Shown here: positions 1 to 6,111 of the stretch, one piece after another
Layout: each line of letters begins with the position of its first letter
Numbering within the stretch: position 1 is the first letter of the stretch
NCBI GenBank assembly: GCA_023488865.1
Contig: JAMDDG010000343.1
Span: 1 to 8,033 of the forward strand
DNA from: Bacteroidota bacterium
Lineage (GTDB): Bacteria > Bacteroidota > Bacteroidia > Bacteroidales > Prolixibacteraceae
Length of the DNA: 8,033 bases
Direction of reading: 5' to 3'
The notes under the pieces: generated by a model
The model's input: only the letters and a program-made list of their open reading frames with translations
What the model was told of the DNA's origin: nothing
Database searches by the model: none
Translations under genes and position numbers: made by a program

Positions 1-145
1 AGTAATCCAATCCTTGTTGTACCCGTGTTTGTTGCAAAATGACTTCTGAGACCCAAATTTTGTATGGATTCCGGTCCTCCCGCCAGGGTAGTTCCCGTTT
101 TGAATGGTTATACCAAACTGTCAATGCTTTACGATATTCCTCCAT
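1..145 (-). CDS. mutY: MutY adenine DNA glycosylase, N-terminal fragment (runs off the left edge)
   Basis: Reading the minus strand from the ATG at 145 gives 48 codons that are open to the window edge. The protein begins MEEYRKALTVWYNHSKRELP, followed by W-R, N-P-Y-K-I-W, then S-E-V-I-L-Q-Q-T-R-V. This is the start of the HhH-GPD glycosylase fold of MutY. Glu34 in SEVILQQT aligns with the catalytic Glu37 of E. coli MutY (family knowledge). MutY removes adenine mispaired with 8-oxoguanine. The start is well fixed: an in-frame TAA lies only 15 bases before the ATG (six codons earlier counting the stop). The rest of the HhH domain, the iron-sulfur cluster and the NUDIX-like domain lie outside the window. 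The gene is head to head with the HU gene across about 150 bp, an arrangement common in Bacteroidetes. The family call is secure; completeness cannot be judged. Confidence 0.93.
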   Translation of the reverse strand, partial: MEEYRKALTVWYNHSKRELPWREDRNPYKIWVSEVILQQTRVQQGLDY

Positions 146-223
146 TTCGAAACATATTTGTTAAAAAATCAACGAAAGAACAAAAAATATTGACTAATAT
201 GATATTAGTTAATTCAAAAGCTA

Positions 224-231
224 TATATTTG
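224..231 (+). promoter_or_regulatory. Candidate -7 box for the HU gene
   Basis: TATATTTG matches the Bacteroidetes -7 consensus TAnnTTTG exactly. It sits in the AT-rich divergent spacer between mutY and HU and would give a leader of roughly 55 bases. I see no convincing TTTG/TTG -33 element at the usual 19-21 bp spacing, so this is a weak prediction. Confidence 0.35.
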
Positions 232-294
232 TGCACCAAAATTGATGTATACGTTAAATTCAAAAATAAAGTTAAATCACTAAAAATTATTGCA

Positions 295-579
295 ATGACT
301 AAAGCAGACATCGTTAACGAGATTTCAAAGAGTACAGGCATTGAAAAGCTTACTGTTCAAAAAGCAGTTGAAGCGTTTATGGACACCGTATCAGGTTCAT
401 TAGCTGAAGGCAATAATGTTTATCTTCGCGGTTTTGGAAGTTTTATTGTAAAGAAACGCGCAGAAAAAACTGCACGTAATATTTCCCGTAACACAACCAT
501 CATCATTCCGGAACACAACATCCCATCATTCAAACCTGCTAAAACATTTGTAGGTCGCGTTAAAAACAACGTGAAGTAA
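295..579 (+). CDS. HU-family DNA-binding protein
   Basis: A 94-residue protein of normal HU length beginning MTKADIVNEISKSTGIEKLT. It has the helical dimerisation half (about residues 1-42), the GFGSF turn (46-50), the beta-arm starting at RAEKTARN, and the closing IPSFKPAK motif (77-83 region). It would act as a small dimeric nucleoid protein that bends DNA. I chose the ATG at 295 because the open frame extends back to 64, but those 77 codons are low-complexity and overlap mutY on the other strand, and the HU domain starts exactly here. The start has no Shine-Dalgarno, only A/T-rich sequence, as is usual in this phylum. At the arm tip, where classical HU has Arg-Asn-Pro with an intercalating proline, this protein has Arg61-Asn62-Ile63. 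It probably shares an operon with the small gene 26 bp downstream. Confidence 0.93.
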   Translation: MTKADIVNEISKSTGIEKLTVQKAVEAFMDTVSGSLAEGNNVYLRGFGSFIVKKRAEKTARNISRNTTIIIPEHNIPSFKPAKTFVGRVKNNVK

Positions 580-605
580 ATCTGTTATTATTTAAAAGTA
601 TTATT

Positions 606-698
606 ATGCCAAGCGGAAAGAAGAGAAAAAGACATAAAATGGCTACGCATAAGCGCAAAAAGCGTTTAAGAAAGAATCGCCATAAAAAGAAAAAGTAG
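606..698 (+). CDS. AURKAIP1/COX24-type small basic protein (putative ribosomal protein)
   Basis: A 30-codon gene starting MPSGKKRKRHKMATHKRKKR and ending in a run of four lysines. About two thirds of the residues are Lys, Arg or His and there are no acidic residues. The pattern K-x-KRHKM-x-THKRKKRLRKNRHKKK resembles the AURKAIP1/COX24 (DUF1713) family. Known members include mitochondrial mS38 and actinobacterial bS22, which bind the small ribosomal subunit near the decoding region (established for those relatives, inferred here). It lies 26 bp after the HU stop and is followed by a strong hairpin, so HU and this gene look like one transcript. It is too short for most gene finders and is easily missed. 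Family assignment is by motif memory; binding to the ribosome is not shown by the sequence. Confidence 0.85.
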   Translation: MPSGKKRKRHKMATHKRKKRLRKNRHKKKK

Positions 699-727
699 GC
701 TTTTTGTAATGCCTGCATAGAAAAACA

Positions 728-757
728 AAACCTAAAGCGCTTTTGCGCTTTAGGTTT
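728..757 (+). terminator. Strong hairpin, likely terminator of the HU operon
   Basis: A perfect 13-bp stem, AAACCTAAAGCGC with its complement, closes a TTTT loop (741-744). It is followed by T-rich but interrupted sequence rather than a clean U-tract. Its position, 29 bp after the small basic gene and 42 bp before rng, fits transcription termination or attenuation ahead of rng. The right arm with the next base also reads TAGGTTTG (751-758), a chance or real -7 match for rng. Confidence 0.65.
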
Positions 758-799
758 GTTGTATTTATTGGTTTTAATTAACATAAATGGGTAAAGAAC

Positions 800-2350
800 A
801 TGAGCAATGAGTTGGTTATTGATGTATCGTCCTCTCATGTCGAAATTGCTTTACTCGAAAACAAAAGGCTTGTAGAACTCAACAGGGAAAGCAACGATGT
901 TAAATTCGCGGTAGGTGATATTTACCTCGGAAAGGTAAAAAAGATCATGCCTGGTTTAAATGCTGCTTTTGTTGATGTTGGCTACGAGAAAGATGCGTTC
1001 TTACATTATTTGGATTTAGGGCCACAATTTCAGACCCTTAACAAGTTCCTCAAATTGGCTGCCGCCAGAAAAATTAAAATGTCGCCGTTTCCGAAGATCA
1101 ATCCGGAACCCGACATCAACAAGGACGGGAAGATAGCCGAGGTCTTGAAAACCGGTCAAACTATTCTGGTACAGATTGCCAAAGAACCTATTTCTACCAA
1201 AGGTCCGCGATTGACATCAGAGCTTTCGGTGGCAGGCAGAAACATGGTTTTGGTACCTTTCAGCGATAAAATATCTGTATCACAGAAGATTGAAACGACG
1301 GAAGAAAAAACCCGTCTGAAAAAATTAATCCAGAGCATCTGCCCCAAAAACTATGGGGTCATTGTTCGGACTGCGGCTGAGGGGAAGATGGTAGCTGAAT
1401 TGGACCAGGAGTTGAGACGATTGATTGCCAAGTATGAAAATGCACTTGGCAAAATGGATAGACAAGTCGTCCCGTCATTGGTGCTTGGAGAAACGGACCG
1501 TACCATCTCTTTGATCAGGGATGTTTACAATACCGATTTTTCGAACATTTACATCAATGATGAAGATGCAGCTGCCGATGCCAAAGAATATGTAGGGACC
1601 ATTGATTCAGAAAAGAAGAAGATTGTCAGGTATTACAATGGTAAAATGCCGATCTTCGAATATTTCGGAATTGATAAGCAAATTAAAGCATCTTTCGGAA
1701 AAACAGTCTCTTTTAAAAGCGGCGCGTACCTGATCATCGAACACACTGAAGCCTTCCACGTAATTGACGTCAATAGTGGAAATCGCTCAAAAACAGGAGA
1801 TCAGGAATCCAATGCTTTAGAGGTCAATCTGGCAGCCGCCGAAGAAGTTGCACGTCAGTTGCGTCTTCGGGACATGGGGGGGATTATCGTGATCGACTTT
1901 ATCGATATGCACGGTAACGAGAACCGACAGAGGGTTTTCGAGAAAATGAAGGAAGTTATGGCTTCCGACAGAACCAAACACAATATACTCCCGTTGAGTA
2001 AATTTTGTTTGATGCAGATCACACGGCAACGTGTTCGGCAAGAGATGGCTATCGAGACGGAGGAGAGTTGCCCCGTTTGCAAAGGAACAGGTAAGGTAAC
2101 ACCTACTTTGCTTTTCATAGAAGAAATCGAACAAAGGGTACGTTATATTTTTGAAGAACTTCAGAAAAAAAGTCTGTCTATTGAGCTTCACCCGTTTGTT
2201 GGGGCTTTTCTGACCAGAGGTTTTATTTTTTCCAAGGTCTGCAAATGGAGATGGAAATATCGCAAAAAGATTCAGATCATTGAGATGAATTCAATGAGTT
2301 TCCTCGGATCCAAATATTACGACGAACATCACGATGAAATTATCATCTGA
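800..2350 (+). CDS. rng: Ribonuclease G (RNase E/G family)
   Basis: A 516-residue endoribonuclease of typical RNase G length. The order is N-terminal strand MSNELVIDVS, an S1 RNA-binding domain (about 36-130, with VGDIYLGKVKKIMPGLNAAF), then the RNase H/DNase I-like catalytic part. Metal-binding aspartates are visible as Asp323 in VIDVNSG and Asp366 in VIDFIDM, matching Asp303 and Asp346 of E. coli RNase E. The zinc-link motif CPVCKGTG (Cys424, Cys427) follows, so both catalytic and tetramerising elements are intact. The C-terminus has the aromatic/basic segment CKWRWKYRKK. The S1 domain carries an insertion of about 40 residues (roughly 77-117) relative to the E. coli enzyme. The family matures 16S rRNA 5' ends and degrades mRNA at A/U-rich sites. 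The long degradosome scaffold of RNase E is absent. The gene follows the HU/small basic pair, as is common in Bacteroidetes. Confidence 0.96.
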   Translation: MSNELVIDVSSSHVEIALLENKRLVELNRESNDVKFAVGDIYLGKVKKIMPGLNAAFVDVGYEKDAFLHYLDLGPQFQTLNKFLKLAAARKIKMSPFPKINPEPDINKDGKIAEVLKTGQTILVQIAKEPISTKGPRLTSELSVAGRNMVLVPFSDKISVSQKIETTEEKTRLKKLIQSICPKNYGVIVRTAAEGKMVAELDQELRRLIAKYENALGKMDRQVVPSLVLGETDRTISLIRDVYNTDFSNIYINDEDAAADAKEYVGTIDSEKKKIVRYYNGKMPIFEYFGIDKQIKASFGKTVSFKSGAYLIIEHTEAFHVIDVNSGNRSKTGDQESNALEVNLAAAEEVARQLRLRDMGGIIVIDFIDMHGNENRQRVFEKMKEVMASDRTKHNILPLSKFCLMQITRQRVRQEMAIETEESCPVCKGTGKVTPTLLFIEEIEQRVRYIFEELQKKSLSIELHPFVGAFLTRGFIFSKVCKWRWKYRKKIQIIEMNSMSFLGSKYYDEHHDEIII

Positions 2351-2362
2351 TTAAAGTTTAAG

Positions 2363-2394
2363 AAACCCGCTCACCTAATTGAGCGGGTTTTTTT
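2363..2394 (+). terminator. Intrinsic terminator of rng
   Basis: An 11-bp perfect stem AAACCCGCTCA / TGAGCGGGTTT with a 6-base loop, followed directly by further T residues, starts 12 bp after the rng stop. This is a standard Rho-independent terminator that separates rng from the dsbD transcript. Confidence 0.93.
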
Positions 2395-2395
2395 A

Positions 2396-2403
2396 TAAAT
2401 TTG
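2396..2403 (+). promoter_or_regulatory. Possible -7 box for dsbD
   Basis: TAAATTTG fits TAnnTTTG exactly and abuts the rng terminator. It would give a leader of about 115 bases before the dsbD start. No -33 TTTG is found at the expected distance, and the match may be chance in AT-rich sequence. Confidence 0.25.
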
Positions 2404-2525
2404 AACCCTCAAATCAACACGAACAACCCGGAATTGAAACGGACTGTTTTTTATCGTTGAATCCGGAGGTGTTGAAATTGCTGTTGAATTCCCGAACCAA
2501 CGGGGATCTGAAAATTTTGAACTGA

Positions 2526-4580
2526 ATGGAAATTTATATTAGAAAAGTAGGCGTTGCCCTTACCATGTTGTTTTGCCTGATTGGTTGGGACCTTTCAGCA
2601 CAGGTAATTTCACCGGTAAAATGGTCGTTCGACCAGAAGAAAATTTCTGATAAAGAGATTGAAGTCAGTTTCCATGCAACGATAGATTCCGGCTGGCACT
2701 TGTACGGTACAGATTTGCCTGATGGAGGTCCCGTCAGCACAACCTTCAAATTTACTCCCGACAGTACCAACTATCGGTTCTCCGGATCATTAATTTCTGT
2801 CACCAAACCGGTAAAGCAGTTCGATAAAATTTTCAATCTGGAGCTTACCTACTATGCCATGGAGGCCCATTTTACCAGAAGAATAACGTTGTTGAACGAC
2901 CGCCCCTTTACCATCAAGGGTTCTATCGAATACCAGAGCTGTAACGACGAAACCTGCACCATGGATGAAGCTGACTTTTCATTCCCGGTTAACGGATCCG
3001 TTGCTTCAGCATCTGCCCCTAAGGTGGAAACTGCTTCGCCAGCTGCCCCTGCACAGGTAAGTAAGACTGAGGCTATTTTACCGGAAGCTCCGGACAACGC
3101 GCATCATTCGCTGATCTGGTTTCTCTTTTTCAGCTTTATTGCCGGACTTGCAGCGATCCTGACCCCCTGTGTCTTTCCCATGATCCCGATGACGGTCTCT
3201 TTTTTTATGAACAGCAACAAAACCAAATGGGAGGCAAAATTTCAGGCATTGGTGTACGGTGCTTCCATCATCCTTATTTATACGTTGATAGGAACGATTG
3301 TGGCCCTTACGTTAGGGGCCGATTTTGCCAACTGGCTCAGCACCCATTGGTTGCCCAATATTCTGTTTTTTGTCATTTTTGTTGTTTTCGCTTTCTCATT
3401 TTTCGGGGCTTTTGAAATCATTTTACCCTCCAGCTGGGTCAACAAAAGCGATGATAAAGTAAGCAAAGGCGGTGCAGGTGGCGCTTTTTTCATGGCTTTG
3501 ACCCTGGTATTGGTCTCGTTTAGCTGTACCGGACCGATTGTAGGCGCTATTCTGGTCGAGTCGGCGGGCGGTATGATCCTCAAACCCATTGTGGGTATGT
3601 TTGGTTTCTCGCTTGCTTTTGCCCTCCCTTTCACGCTCTTTGCCTTGTTCCCGCAGTGGCTGAGCAACCTGCCAAAATCAGGGGGATGGCTCAATTCGGT
3701 GAAAGTAGTCCTGGGATTTATCGAACTGGCGCTTGGTTTGAAATTTTTAAGTATTGCCGACCAGACCTACCACTGGAGGATATTGGACCGCGAAGTTTAC
3801 CTCGCTTTCTGGATTGTGATCTTTACACTGTTGGGGATCTATCTTCTTGGTAAAATCAAATTTGTCCACGACAGTGAGGTCAAACATGTTTCGGTCGGCC
3901 GTTTGATGCTGGCGATCCTCACGTTTACTTTCGTCGTTTACCTGGTCCCGGGTATGTTTGGTGCCCCTTTGAAAGCCATTTCCGGCTATTTACCGCCTAT
4001 GACCACCCACGATTTTGATTTGCACAAGATCATCCGTGATGAGGTGAGATTGGTCGGTTCTGCCGGGAACAACGCGCAGGCCCTACCGGGAAAGTCCCTT
4101 TGCGAAAAGCCGAAATACAGCGAGTTTTTGGAGCTTCCGCATGGGTTGGAAGGATATTTTGATTTTGAACAGGGGTTGGCTTGTGCCAAAGCACAAAATA
4201 AACCGATTTTCATCGATTTCACCGGACACGGTTGCGTCAATTGCCGAGAGATGGAGGCCAATGTATGGTCGGATCCCCGCGTGCTGGAACGATTGAACCG
4301 CGATTTTGTCATCATCGCGCTCTATGTGGACGACAAAACGACCATGCCTGAAAGCGACTGGGTCACTTCCTCTTACGACCATAAAGTCAAGAAAACGATC
4401 GGAAAGAAATTTGCCGACTTTCAAATTGCCAGATTTGGTGTGAATGCTCAGCCTTATTATGTAATTTTGGACCTTAACCAGAAGGTGCTCGTAAAACCGG
4501 TTGCACGGGATTTGAATCCGGATCATTTTATCGATTTTCTCGACAGAGGGCTGGCAGCATTCAAAGATGGGGAAAAATAG
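2526..4580 (+). CDS. dsbD: Thiol:disulfide interchange protein DsbD (three-domain transmembrane reductase)
   Basis: A 684-residue inner-membrane protein with all three DsbD modules. An N-terminal signal segment (about 1-25, ending LSAQ) precedes an immunoglobulin-like alpha domain (about 26-157) with redox pair Cys139/Cys144 in YQSCNDETC. After an Ala/Pro/Ser-rich linker (158-190) comes the multi-helix beta domain (about 195-482), with Cys215 in LTPCVFPMIP and Cys334 in SCTGPIVGA. The C-terminal thioredoxin-like gamma domain (about 540-684) has C570-V-N-C573 in GHGCVNCREME and a cis-proline motif at AQPYY (Pro643). The six cysteines that relay electrons in E. coli DsbD are therefore all present. 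The family passes electrons from cytoplasmic thioredoxin to periplasmic thiol proteins, including disulfide isomerases and cytochrome c maturation factors. Its start is the only ATG that gives a complete signal peptide. The cysteine hydrolase gene begins 36 bp after its stop. Confidence 0.95.
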   Translation: MEIYIRKVGVALTMLFCLIGWDLSAQVISPVKWSFDQKKISDKEIEVSFHATIDSGWHLYGTDLPDGGPVSTTFKFTPDSTNYRFSGSLISVTKPVKQFDKIFNLELTYYAMEAHFTRRITLLNDRPFTIKGSIEYQSCNDETCTMDEADFSFPVNGSVASASAPKVETASPAAPAQVSKTEAILPEAPDNAHHSLIWFLFFSFIAGLAAILTPCVFPMIPMTVSFFMNSNKTKWEAKFQALVYGASIILIYTLIGTIVALTLGADFANWLSTHWLPNILFFVIFVVFAFSFFGAFEIILPSSWVNKSDDKVSKGGAGGAFFMALTLVLVSFSCTGPIVGAILVESAGGMILKPIVGMFGFSLAFALPFTLFALFPQWLSNLPKSGGWLNSVKVVLGFIELALGLKFLSIADQTYHWRILDREVYLAFWIVIFTLLGIYLLGKIKFVHDSEVKHVSVGRLMLAILTFTFVVYLVPGMFGAPLKAISGYLPPMTTHDFDLHKIIRDEVRLVGSAGNNAQALPGKSLCEKPKYSEFLELPHGLEGYFDFEQGLACAKAQNKPIFIDFTGHGCVNCREMEANVWSDPRVLERLNRDFVIIALYVDDKTTMPESDWVTSSYDHKVKKTIGKKFADFQIARFGVNAQPYYVILDLNQKVLVKPVARDLNPDHFIDFLDRGLAAFKDGEK

Positions 4581-4591
4581 TTTTTCCCATC
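4566..4591 (+). other. Hairpin spanning the dsbD stop codon
   Basis: GATGGG, an extra G, then AAAAA can pair with TTTTTCCCATC across the TAG stop, giving an 11-bp stem with one bulged G and a 3-base loop. There is no trailing T-run, so it is not a standard terminator. It may reduce read-through into, or stabilise the 3' end before, the next gene. Function is inferred only from position. Confidence 0.4.
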
Positions 4592-4616
4592 GTGAATTAT
4601 TTTACCTTAAGAAGTT

Positions 4617-5246
4617 ATGTATGAAGGTATTCTGTTTTGGAATGTAGATACGCAGATCGATTTTATCGAACCTACCGGGAAGTTGTACGTGAAAGGCGCC
4701 GAAAAACTGAAACCGGTTTTTAAAAAGATCACCCATTTCGCAACCGAGAACCAGATCAGGGTGATCAATACCTGTGATTTTCATTTGGTCCATTCAGCTG
4801 AACTGTTCGGGAAGCTCGATTTTGTCCATACTTTTCCGGAACACTGCATGGCCGGCACAAGCGGTGCAGAATTTGTTGCGGAGACGAGACCCGTGTTCCC
4901 GGCCATCGTAGATTGGATGGCGCAGTTGGCTATTTTGCCGCAATTGGCCAATGCAAAACAATACAGGAATATAGTTATCCGCAAAGATGCTTTTGATGTT
5001 TTTGAAGGAAATCCCTATGCGGACAAAATTCTGGATCTGATACATCCTGATAAGATATTTGTATATGGGGTTTCAACCAATATCTGCGTGGACAGGGCTG
5101 TTTGCGGATTAGTTCAGCGGGGGTATAAAGTTTTTGTCTTCGAAGATGCCATCAAAGAGCTGCCCAAAATCCCGCTTCCCGTCAAACACTGGAAAGAGCT
5201 GGGAGTGAAGATGATCAGTTTTGGAAAATTGAAAAAATATCTGTAA
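4617..5246 (+). CDS. Nicotinamidase-like cysteine hydrolase (isochorismatase superfamily)
   Basis: A 209-residue cytoplasmic hydrolase. The isochorismatase-superfamily triad is visible: Asp11 in NVDTQIDF, Lys123 in IRKDAFDVFEGN and nucleophile Cys157 in GVSTNICVDRAV, whose V-S bond is in the usual cis-peptide position. The segment CDFH (Asp54, His56) and FPEHCMAGTSGAEF (His76) match the metal-binding Asp and His residues and the PHCVSGTPGA-type loop of nicotinamidase/pyrazinamidase PncA. This favours an amidase such as nicotinamide to nicotinate (NAD salvage) over true isochorismatase. Length is normal for the family. It starts 36 bp after dsbD on the same strand and may be co-transcribed, though the two functions have no obvious link. 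The weak AAGAAG just before the ATG at 4617 supports the start. I withhold pncA because substrate cannot be read from sequence alone. Confidence 0.85.
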   Translation: MYEGILFWNVDTQIDFIEPTGKLYVKGAEKLKPVFKKITHFATENQIRVINTCDFHLVHSAELFGKLDFVHTFPEHCMAGTSGAEFVAETRPVFPAIVDWMAQLAILPQLANAKQYRNIVIRKDAFDVFEGNPYADKILDLIHPDKIFVYGVSTNICVDRAVCGLVQRGYKVFVFEDAIKELPKIPLPVKHWKELGVKMISFGKLKKYL

Positions 5247-5286
5247 GAACCTCCTCCAGGGATTGCCGCGCTCAAAGGTTGGGATT

Positions 5287-5308
5287 GGCAATATTGCCCG
5301 AGAGGGCA
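5287..5308. terminator. Overlapping small hairpins between convergent genes
   Basis: The palindrome GGCAATATTGCC (5287-5298) overlaps a second hairpin TGCCC-GAGA-GGGCA (5295-5308) with a GNRA-like loop on the plus strand. They lie between the stop of the hydrolase (5246) and the stop of the converging DUF4395-like gene (5325). A T-tract is lacking on both sides, so a terminator role is only plausible. Confidence 0.35.
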
Positions 5309-5324
5309 TCAAGTAAAACCAACT

Positions 5325-5639
5325 TTATTTGATGTGTGCTGATTTTTCAACTCCGAACAAGTTGTGCGGTCTGACACTAAAACTGTTTTTCAGCAAAGAA
5401 ATAGCAAGGAAAATGTAGGCGGCAAACCTGGGGTTGATCAGCACCCGGATTAAAATATCGTTCAGGAAGATGACCACCGCAAATTTCAACGGTACGAAAT
5501 TGCCTTTGTACAGTACTTCCAGGATGGTGGTAAACATCATCAGGAAAAGGATGCCTGCTCCGGCCCTTATTTCCCGTTCATTTAATACGGGGATGCTGTA
5601 TCCCTCTACCTTCTCGCCGAATTGGAATATTTTGCTCAT
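5325..5639 (-). CDS. DUF4395-like short membrane protein, apparently C-terminally truncated
   Basis: A 104-residue protein starting MSKIFQFGEKVEGYSIPVLN. The segment SIPVLNEREIRAGAGILFL, a hydrophobic helix (about 28-44), a second helix (about 50-68) and the motif FLNDILIRVLINPRFA resemble the N-terminal half of DUF4395 proteins. These small multi-pass membrane proteins have unknown function. Family members I know continue for another 50-80 residues, with further helices. Here the reading ends soon after INPRFA with an unrelated-looking tail, and I found no continuation in the other frames down to 5247. It may be a decayed or naturally short form. The frame is open back to 5885, but that extension is low in hydrophobic pattern and covers the GGATT repeat, so I start at the ATG where the homology-like part begins. 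Role unknown. Confidence 0.65.
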   Translation of the reverse strand: MSKIFQFGEKVEGYSIPVLNEREIRAGAGILFLMMFTTILEVLYKGNFVPLKFAVVIFLNDILIRVLINPRFAAYIFLAISLLKNSFSVRPHNLFGVEKSAHIK

Positions 5640-5982
5640 GTTGTTTGCTTTTGGTTTCTCTGTATTACGCGTGGACAGCCGTGAAGTTACAAAAATGTCG
5701 GAATCAGGATTTGCAGGATGAAAGAATTGGCGGGATTGATGCTGTCGGCACAATGAAGTTACTGAAAGGGCTGTCTGTCCTGCCCGGGAGAGAAATGTCG
5801 GTAGCGAGAAGGCTTTGAAAATGACTAAATGTTGACCTTCCCTAAAATAACTTAACAGAATTTGTGCTAATTGGTTGTGTTGCAAACAGATTTTGAAATG
5901 AATCCGTACGATCGAGATAAGCTTATATATATTGTATTACACTACTGAACATACTTTTGAATTTGCGAAATTTAATATCACT
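5640..5982. other. 343-bp stretch without a recognisable gene
   Basis: Between the DUF4395-like gene and the proline-rich gene I see no coding sequence that looks real on either strand. The left half holds the GGATT-periodic repeat described separately. The right half (about 5820-5982) is AT-rich and lies downstream of the SLATT/proline-rich unit, but I find no clear hairpin terminator with a T-tract there. No tRNA-like cloverleaf was recognised. It probably contains the promoter of the DUF4395-like gene, although no exact TAnnTTTG is present in that direction; the closest is CATTTTTG on the minus strand (plus 5691-5698). Confidence 0.6.
5674..5775. repeat. GGATT-periodic intergenic repeat with nested direct and inverted repeats
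   Basis: The core at about 5698-5740 has GGATT-like words at 5707, 5716, 5724 and 5733, spaced 8-9 bases: AATCAGGATTTGCAGGAT, then GAATT and GGGATT. It resembles the AATCAGGATTTGCAGGATT-type interspersed sequence I recall from many Bacteroidetes intergenic regions (recollection, not searched). The core is flanked by a 9-bp direct repeat TGAAGTTAC (5682-5690 and 5754-5762). Outside that lies a 7-bp inverted repeat, GACAGCC (5674-5680) and GGCTGTC (5769-5775). The nested symmetry suggests a small mobile-type or structured element, but the short repeats could be chance. Confidence 0.5.
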
Positions 5983-6105
5983 TTATGCATTATTATTCGG
6001 CTGTGGTCTTGGTGTTGGAGTGGGTCGTGGATTTGGAATTGATTTTGTTCCAGGATCTGGAATTTGTGGTGATGATGGTTTTGGTGGTTGTTGAGTCTTT
6101 GCCAT
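5983..6105 (-). CDS. 40-residue proline-rich small protein, partner or tail of the SLATT-like protein
   Basis: A 40-codon frame beginning MAKTQQPPKPSSPQIPDPG and ending QPNNNA. Thirteen of the 40 residues are proline, often as P-x-P steps (PNPRPTPTPRPQP), with Lys, Arg, Gln, Thr and Asn between. There is no hydrophobic segment, so it should be soluble and extended. Its ATG lies only 6 bases after the SLATT-like stop, and in the same frame, separated by AAA ATC. It could be a separately translated small protein in an operon, or a former C-terminal tail that would be restored by stop-codon read-through. The strongly biased composition is kept over the whole frame and ends cleanly at TAA, which favours a real product over chance, but a frame this short remains uncertain. 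No function can be named. Confidence 0.55.
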   Translation of the reverse strand: MAKTQQPPKPSSPQIPDPGTKSIPNPRPTPTPRPQPNNNA

Positions 6106-6111
6106 GATTTT

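Noticed and set aside
64..294. N-terminal extension of the HU frame to an ATG at 64
   Set aside because: It overlaps the well-supported antisense mutY start, is low-complexity, and HU proteins begin at the ATG at 295.
751..758. TAGGTTTG as the rng promoter
   Set aside because: It is formed by the right arm of the perfect hairpin plus one base and has no -33 element; probably chance.
560..838. Minus-strand frame across the small basic gene and terminator
   Set aside because: It is the antisense of the Lys/Arg-rich gene and the hairpin; its composition is explained by that.
1817..2191. Long antisense frames inside rng
   Set aside because: They are shadows of a gene with an intact active site and zinc motif.
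3278..3694. Long antisense frame inside dsbD (also 4083-4526)
   Set aside because: These are shadows of dsbD, whose membrane helices and redox cysteines are complete.
5640..5885. Upstream extension of the DUF4395-like frame on the minus strand
   Set aside because: The added residues show no family pattern and run through the GGATT repeat; the recognisable protein begins at 5639.
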